Shown here: one piece after another, positions 60,652-64,000 of the stretch
How the letters are laid out: the number at the start of each line of letters is the position of its first letter
Numbering within the stretch: position 1 is the stretch's first letter
Assembly (NCBI RefSeq): GCF_042242105.1
Contig: NC_092027.1
Coordinates: 5,182,006-5,246,005 of the forward strand
Direction of reading: 5' to 3'
DNA from: Pempheris klunzingeri
Lineage: Eukaryota; Chordata; Actinopteri; Acropomatiformes; Pempheridae
Length of the DNA stretch: 64,000 nucleotides
The notes under the pieces: model-generated
Told to the model about the DNA's origin: nothing
The model's database searches: none
The model's input: the letters and a program-made list of their open reading frames with translations, nothing else
Made by a program: the position numbers and the translations under genes

Positions 60652-60976
60652 ATGTCGGCCGGACCAAGCGGCGCCATGTGCGGTAGCTGGTGGAGCAGTG
60701 CAGCGGTGGCCCACGGGCTCATAGCCCTGTTCGCCATGGGCTCCTGGGTTTCCGTCAACAGCCTGTGGGTCGAGCTCCCGGTGGTGGTCAATGTGCTGCC
60801 CGAAGGTCGGTGGTCGTCTTATCTGGCTCTTAGTTTACTGCATCAAAGCCTCTAGCAAAACCTAGTCGCTCCGTTTGGACCTCTTTGCCTTATTATTGCA
60901 GGTTTGGTGGCTTCAGTGGGACTTTAGCCCAAACCTGGCGGAGCTAGCATGTCCTAAATGAAGCTAGCTAGCTAGC

Positions 60977-61064
<88 letters not shown>

Positions 61065-63868
61065 GTGTGTAATGTGAACACTACAGGTGTGCTATTGTGA
61101 TGTTTTCTCAGTTCAGAACGATAAAATATTACCTGTAAATATACAGAAATATAATACCAGTAATTATATACCTGTAATTTCTGGTAAAACAGTGCCAATG
61201 AATAAAAACAGTTATATGTTGAATAACTGTCCTTTTTTTTTACTCTATTTAAGTAGAATTTGAACGTACTTGTACTGTGTGTTTCCATTTTATTATTGTA
61301 TTTCTTAAGAATTATTATTATAATTTATTATTACTATTATTTGGACACTTAAACGGGGAAAATGAGGTGCAAGGGATACTCGAAAACTCATGTCCGGGTT
61401 TAAATACTTTTTTTTTTTTTTTTTTTTTTAAAGCCAAATATGCGTTAGTTTTGGCATTTCCGTGCACCCATATAAGACACCCACACGTCACCAGAAGGTG
61501 ATGGCTGCTCGTACCTGGCTGGCTGCTCGTACCTGTCAATCACACCTGCAGCGCTCAGCTCAGTTTGTTTGCGCAGCTGCACTGACGCCGCAACAACCTT
61601 AAAGGAGCCGCAGCAGCTTTATCGCAGCTTTACTATGTTGATATATTGTAAACCCACCATATATGAACAAACGGTCTCAGTCACAGGCTGCTAATAATTA
61701 CAAATTAAGTGATGTGGTAATAAATAAATTTAGGTTATCGTACTTTGTCTGGTATGGACAGGTCTCACATTTTATTGCATGTTATGTAAATAAAAAAGTC
61801 TTAAGTTGAACTTAAGTGAAACCCTGGAGGATGATTGATTCCTGTCAGTAACTGAGAACATGCACAATCGGTACAGAACACGAGACGAGTGATGTATCTC
61901 AATGTTGATCAAATACTCTAGAAGACTATATAGAATATAAAAAAAAAAATGTTTTAAATCTACAAAAGAAATTAAAGATTGTAAGTACTTCTGAAAGCAC
62001 CAGCTGTTATTCCCAAAACGTTGTCACACTGTGAAAAAATATGGTGAATGTAGTGTTTTCATCAATACCTGAACTGATAATTGGCTTTTCTTGCTTTAGG
62101 GTGGAACCTGCCCGCCTATCTCTCAGTGCTGATAGCGTTTGGGAACCTCGGCCCTATAGCGGTGACCATCACACACCACTGTGCTCCAGGACGTCTAAAC
62201 GAGCGCCTCGTCATCCACTGCATCCAGGTGCTGGCGGTGGTAGCGTCCGCTCTTCTGGCCGTCTTCTGGTCACACACCGTCAAAGTAGCAGGAGAAGAAA
62301 GGTCACTGCCGTTCCTGCTCTTCAGCTTTGTGTTGTCTGTGGTCTGCTGCACGTCCAACGTCACCTTCCTGCCTTTTATGTTTCGTTACCCCCCAGAGTA
62401 TATCCGTACTTTCTTCATCGGTCAGGGCCTCAGCGCCTTGTTCCCCTGTATTGTGGCTTTAGGGCAAGGCGTCAACAAGCTGGAGTGTAGAACTGTGAAC
62501 GGCACGGTGAAGCCAGACTATTTAAAAGAGAACTTTCCAGCACAGAACTTCTTTGGGTTCCTGTGTGCCATGCTGTCAATCTCCGGTCTGAGTTTCTGGG
62601 CTCTGACACAAAGACAGACGTCGTCTCAGGAAGACGCACCGCCACAGGAGTTTGACAACGCAGTAGCATCCAAAAACGGAGAGGAAACGCACCCACTACA
62701 CAACGGAGGGACGCCGGTGTCTGAGGAGGAGACACAGGTGGAGGAACAGCCGCCTGCTCAGAGGTTTTGGACACAGCGGAACATCTACCTGCTGTCGCTG
62801 CTCGCTGTCTCCAACGCCCTCACCAATGGCGTCCTGCCGTCTGTGCAGAGTTTCTCCTGTTTGCCTTATGGCACCATGACCTTTCACCTGTCTGTGGTCC
62901 TCGGCAACATAGCGAACCCCGTGGCCTGCTTTCTAGCTATGTTTATCGTCCTGAGGTGAGGAAACATCAGAGTATGAACTCATGCATTACTGTTAGTACT
63001 GAGTCTCTTTCTTTCTAATAAAACATTGGCTACAGTGTTTTGATTGGCCCCATTTTTCTCTTCCAGGTCCTCCACTGGTCTGGGCTTCTTGTCTGTAGCA
63101 GGAGGAGTATTTGCTGCATATCTCATGGCGTTAGCAGCCCTCAGTCCCTGTCCTCCACTCCTAGGAAGCTCTGCTGGCATTGCTTTAGTGGTGAGTGGTG
63201 ATGCATATTTCCAGAGTTGGGTATAAGTTTAAAACTTACTAACACGAGACCCAGGATTTAAATACACTTAAATACAATACAGTACTTTGAGGATTACTAT
63301 TTTGAGAATTACTATTTTTTTCAAGTCAGGGTTTTTTTTAATGGTTTCTGCTAAAGTTAGACAGATTTAGACAATTTCACATTAGAGATTTCTGTATTTG
63401 TGTTTTTGCCTGTGCTCTTCTTGCTGGTTTGAAGTTTGTTGATTCAGCTGGAAAAAAAGTGTTCTCTCAGTCACAGTCACAGGCTGCTAATAATTACAAA
63501 TTAAGTGATGTAGTAATAAATAAATTTAGGTCATCGTACTTTGTCTGGTATGGACAGGTCTCACATTTTATTGCATGCTATGTAAATAAAAAAAGTCTTA
63601 AGTTGAACTTGCTGAACCCTGAAGAAACCCTGGAGGATGATTGATTCCTGTCAGTAACTGTCAGTAACTGAGAACATGCACAATCGGTACAGAACAGGAG
63701 ACGAGTGATGTATCTCAATGTTGATCAAATACTCTAGAAGACTATATAGAATATATAAATTTTTTTTTTTTTACATCTACAAAAAAATTCAAGTGCAGCG
63801 AAAAAATGTAACTCAAAGTGAGAAACACACTGCGAACACAGACTGTTGTCAGGACAGTCAGTCCTCAT

Positions 63869-63915
<47 letters not shown>

Positions 63916-64000
63916 TTTTCTGCTCTGATCTCCTGGTCCTACGCTAATGTCAGTCACTCGCCTGTGCCACCCCACAGATCATCTCCTGGATTGTTTTCAC
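60652..64000 (+). CDS. slc52a2: Riboflavin transporter 2 (solute carrier 52A2), 3' end outside window
   Basis: SLC52A2 imports riboflavin (vitamin B2) across the plasma membrane. Coding exons visible: 60652-60805, 62100-62955, 63067-63190, and 63978 to the window edge, all in phase. Predicted membrane spans include [106 protein letters not shown] and [17 protein letters not shown]. These match human SLC52A2 closely ([35 protein letters not shown]). A charged Gln/Glu-rich loop lies between spans 6 and 7, as in the family. NGT in an early loop is a possible glycosylation site. I chose ATG 60652; ATG 60676 (MCGSWW) is an in-frame alternative. SLC52A3 is the main alternative identity; adjacency to fbxl6 favours A2. 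Confidence 0.93.
60963..61062. repeat. (GCTA)n and (AC)n microsatellites in slc52a2 intron 1
   Basis: About four GCTA units (60963-60978) run directly into an 84-bp AC run with one TAC interruption. Confidence 0.95.
61408..61429. repeat. Poly-T run in slc52a2 intron 1
   Basis: 22 consecutive T residues. Confidence 0.95.
61678..61965 (+). repeat. Duplicated intronic segment, copy 1 (slc52a2 intron 1)
   Basis: It begins CAGTCACAGGCTGCTAATAA and ends in an A-rich run followed by AATCTACAAAAGAAATT. It matches 63473-63785 nearly base for base, apart from a 15-bp gap, a doubled TGTCAGTAAC and a few substitutions. It does not code for protein. Confidence 0.9.
63473..63785 (+). repeat. Duplicated intronic segment, copy 2 (slc52a2 intron 3)
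   Basis: Second copy of the segment at 61678-61965, same orientation. Here the homopolymer near the end is T rather than A, and CTGTCAGTAA is doubled. Confidence 0.9.
63870..63912. repeat. (CA)n microsatellite in slc52a2 intron 3
   Basis: Uninterrupted run of 21 CA units, 65 bp before the fourth coding exon. Confidence 0.95.

Noticed and set aside
62041-62490. 149-codon ORF overlapping slc52a2 exon 2
   Set aside because: Wrong frame of a strongly conserved transporter exon; Arg/Pro/Ser-rich as expected from an off-frame reading.

Overview
The window is animal genomic DNA, almost certainly from a teleost (ray-finned) fish. It has split genes with GT-AG introns, vertebrate-only protein families (plectin, epiplakin, FBXL6, riboflavin transporter 2), an AT-rich background, long CA/GT microsatellites, and many degraded transposon families of the kind seen across teleosts. 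Six protein-coding genes are supported. I rebuilt their exon junctions by hand; the reading frame is kept across every junction.

Layout. (1) 103-19329 (+): the 3' part of plectin (plec), 18 coding exons, running from the plakin domain through one 3.35-kb rod exon and one 6.2-kb exon carrying six plakin repeat domains (PRDs). The 5' part lies outside the window. (2) 22207-24123 (+): a 264-residue DM-domain transcription factor, DMRT6/DMRTB1-like. (3) 24.1-37.4 kb: a gene-poor stretch with transposon remnants and candidate non-coding leader exons of the next gene. (4) 37398-46973 (+): epiplakin (eppk1), one coding exon, ten PRDs. Its last 4.3 kb is four almost identical repeats of 1,074-1,077 bp. 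(5) 48608-53552 (-): fbxl6, nine coding exons, tail-to-tail with eppk1. (6) 56064-58791 (+): an 846-residue protein I do not recognise, probably sharing a CCAAT-box bidirectional promoter with fbxl6. (7) 60652 to beyond the right edge (+): slc52a2, a riboflavin transporter, first three coding exons and the start of the fourth.

How the parts fit. Plectin and epiplakin are both cytolinkers that bind intermediate filaments through PRDs. They are neighbours in human 8q24.3, where FBXL6 and SLC52A2 are also adjacent, so the window looks like a conserved syntenic block. The DMRT gene and the 846-residue gene are, to my knowledge, not at the matching human positions. Beyond neighbourhood and shared promoters I see no pathway linking all six genes.

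The most notable points are the homogenised tandem array in eppk1, the DM-domain gene between the two plakin genes, the unrecognised 846-residue protein, a 946-bp hAT-like transposon with a perfect 8-bp target duplication about 90 bp upstream of the slc52a2 start codon, and an in-frame 21-nt candidate microexon in plectin. Repeat family calls rest on memory of teleost repeats and visible ends, not on a database search.
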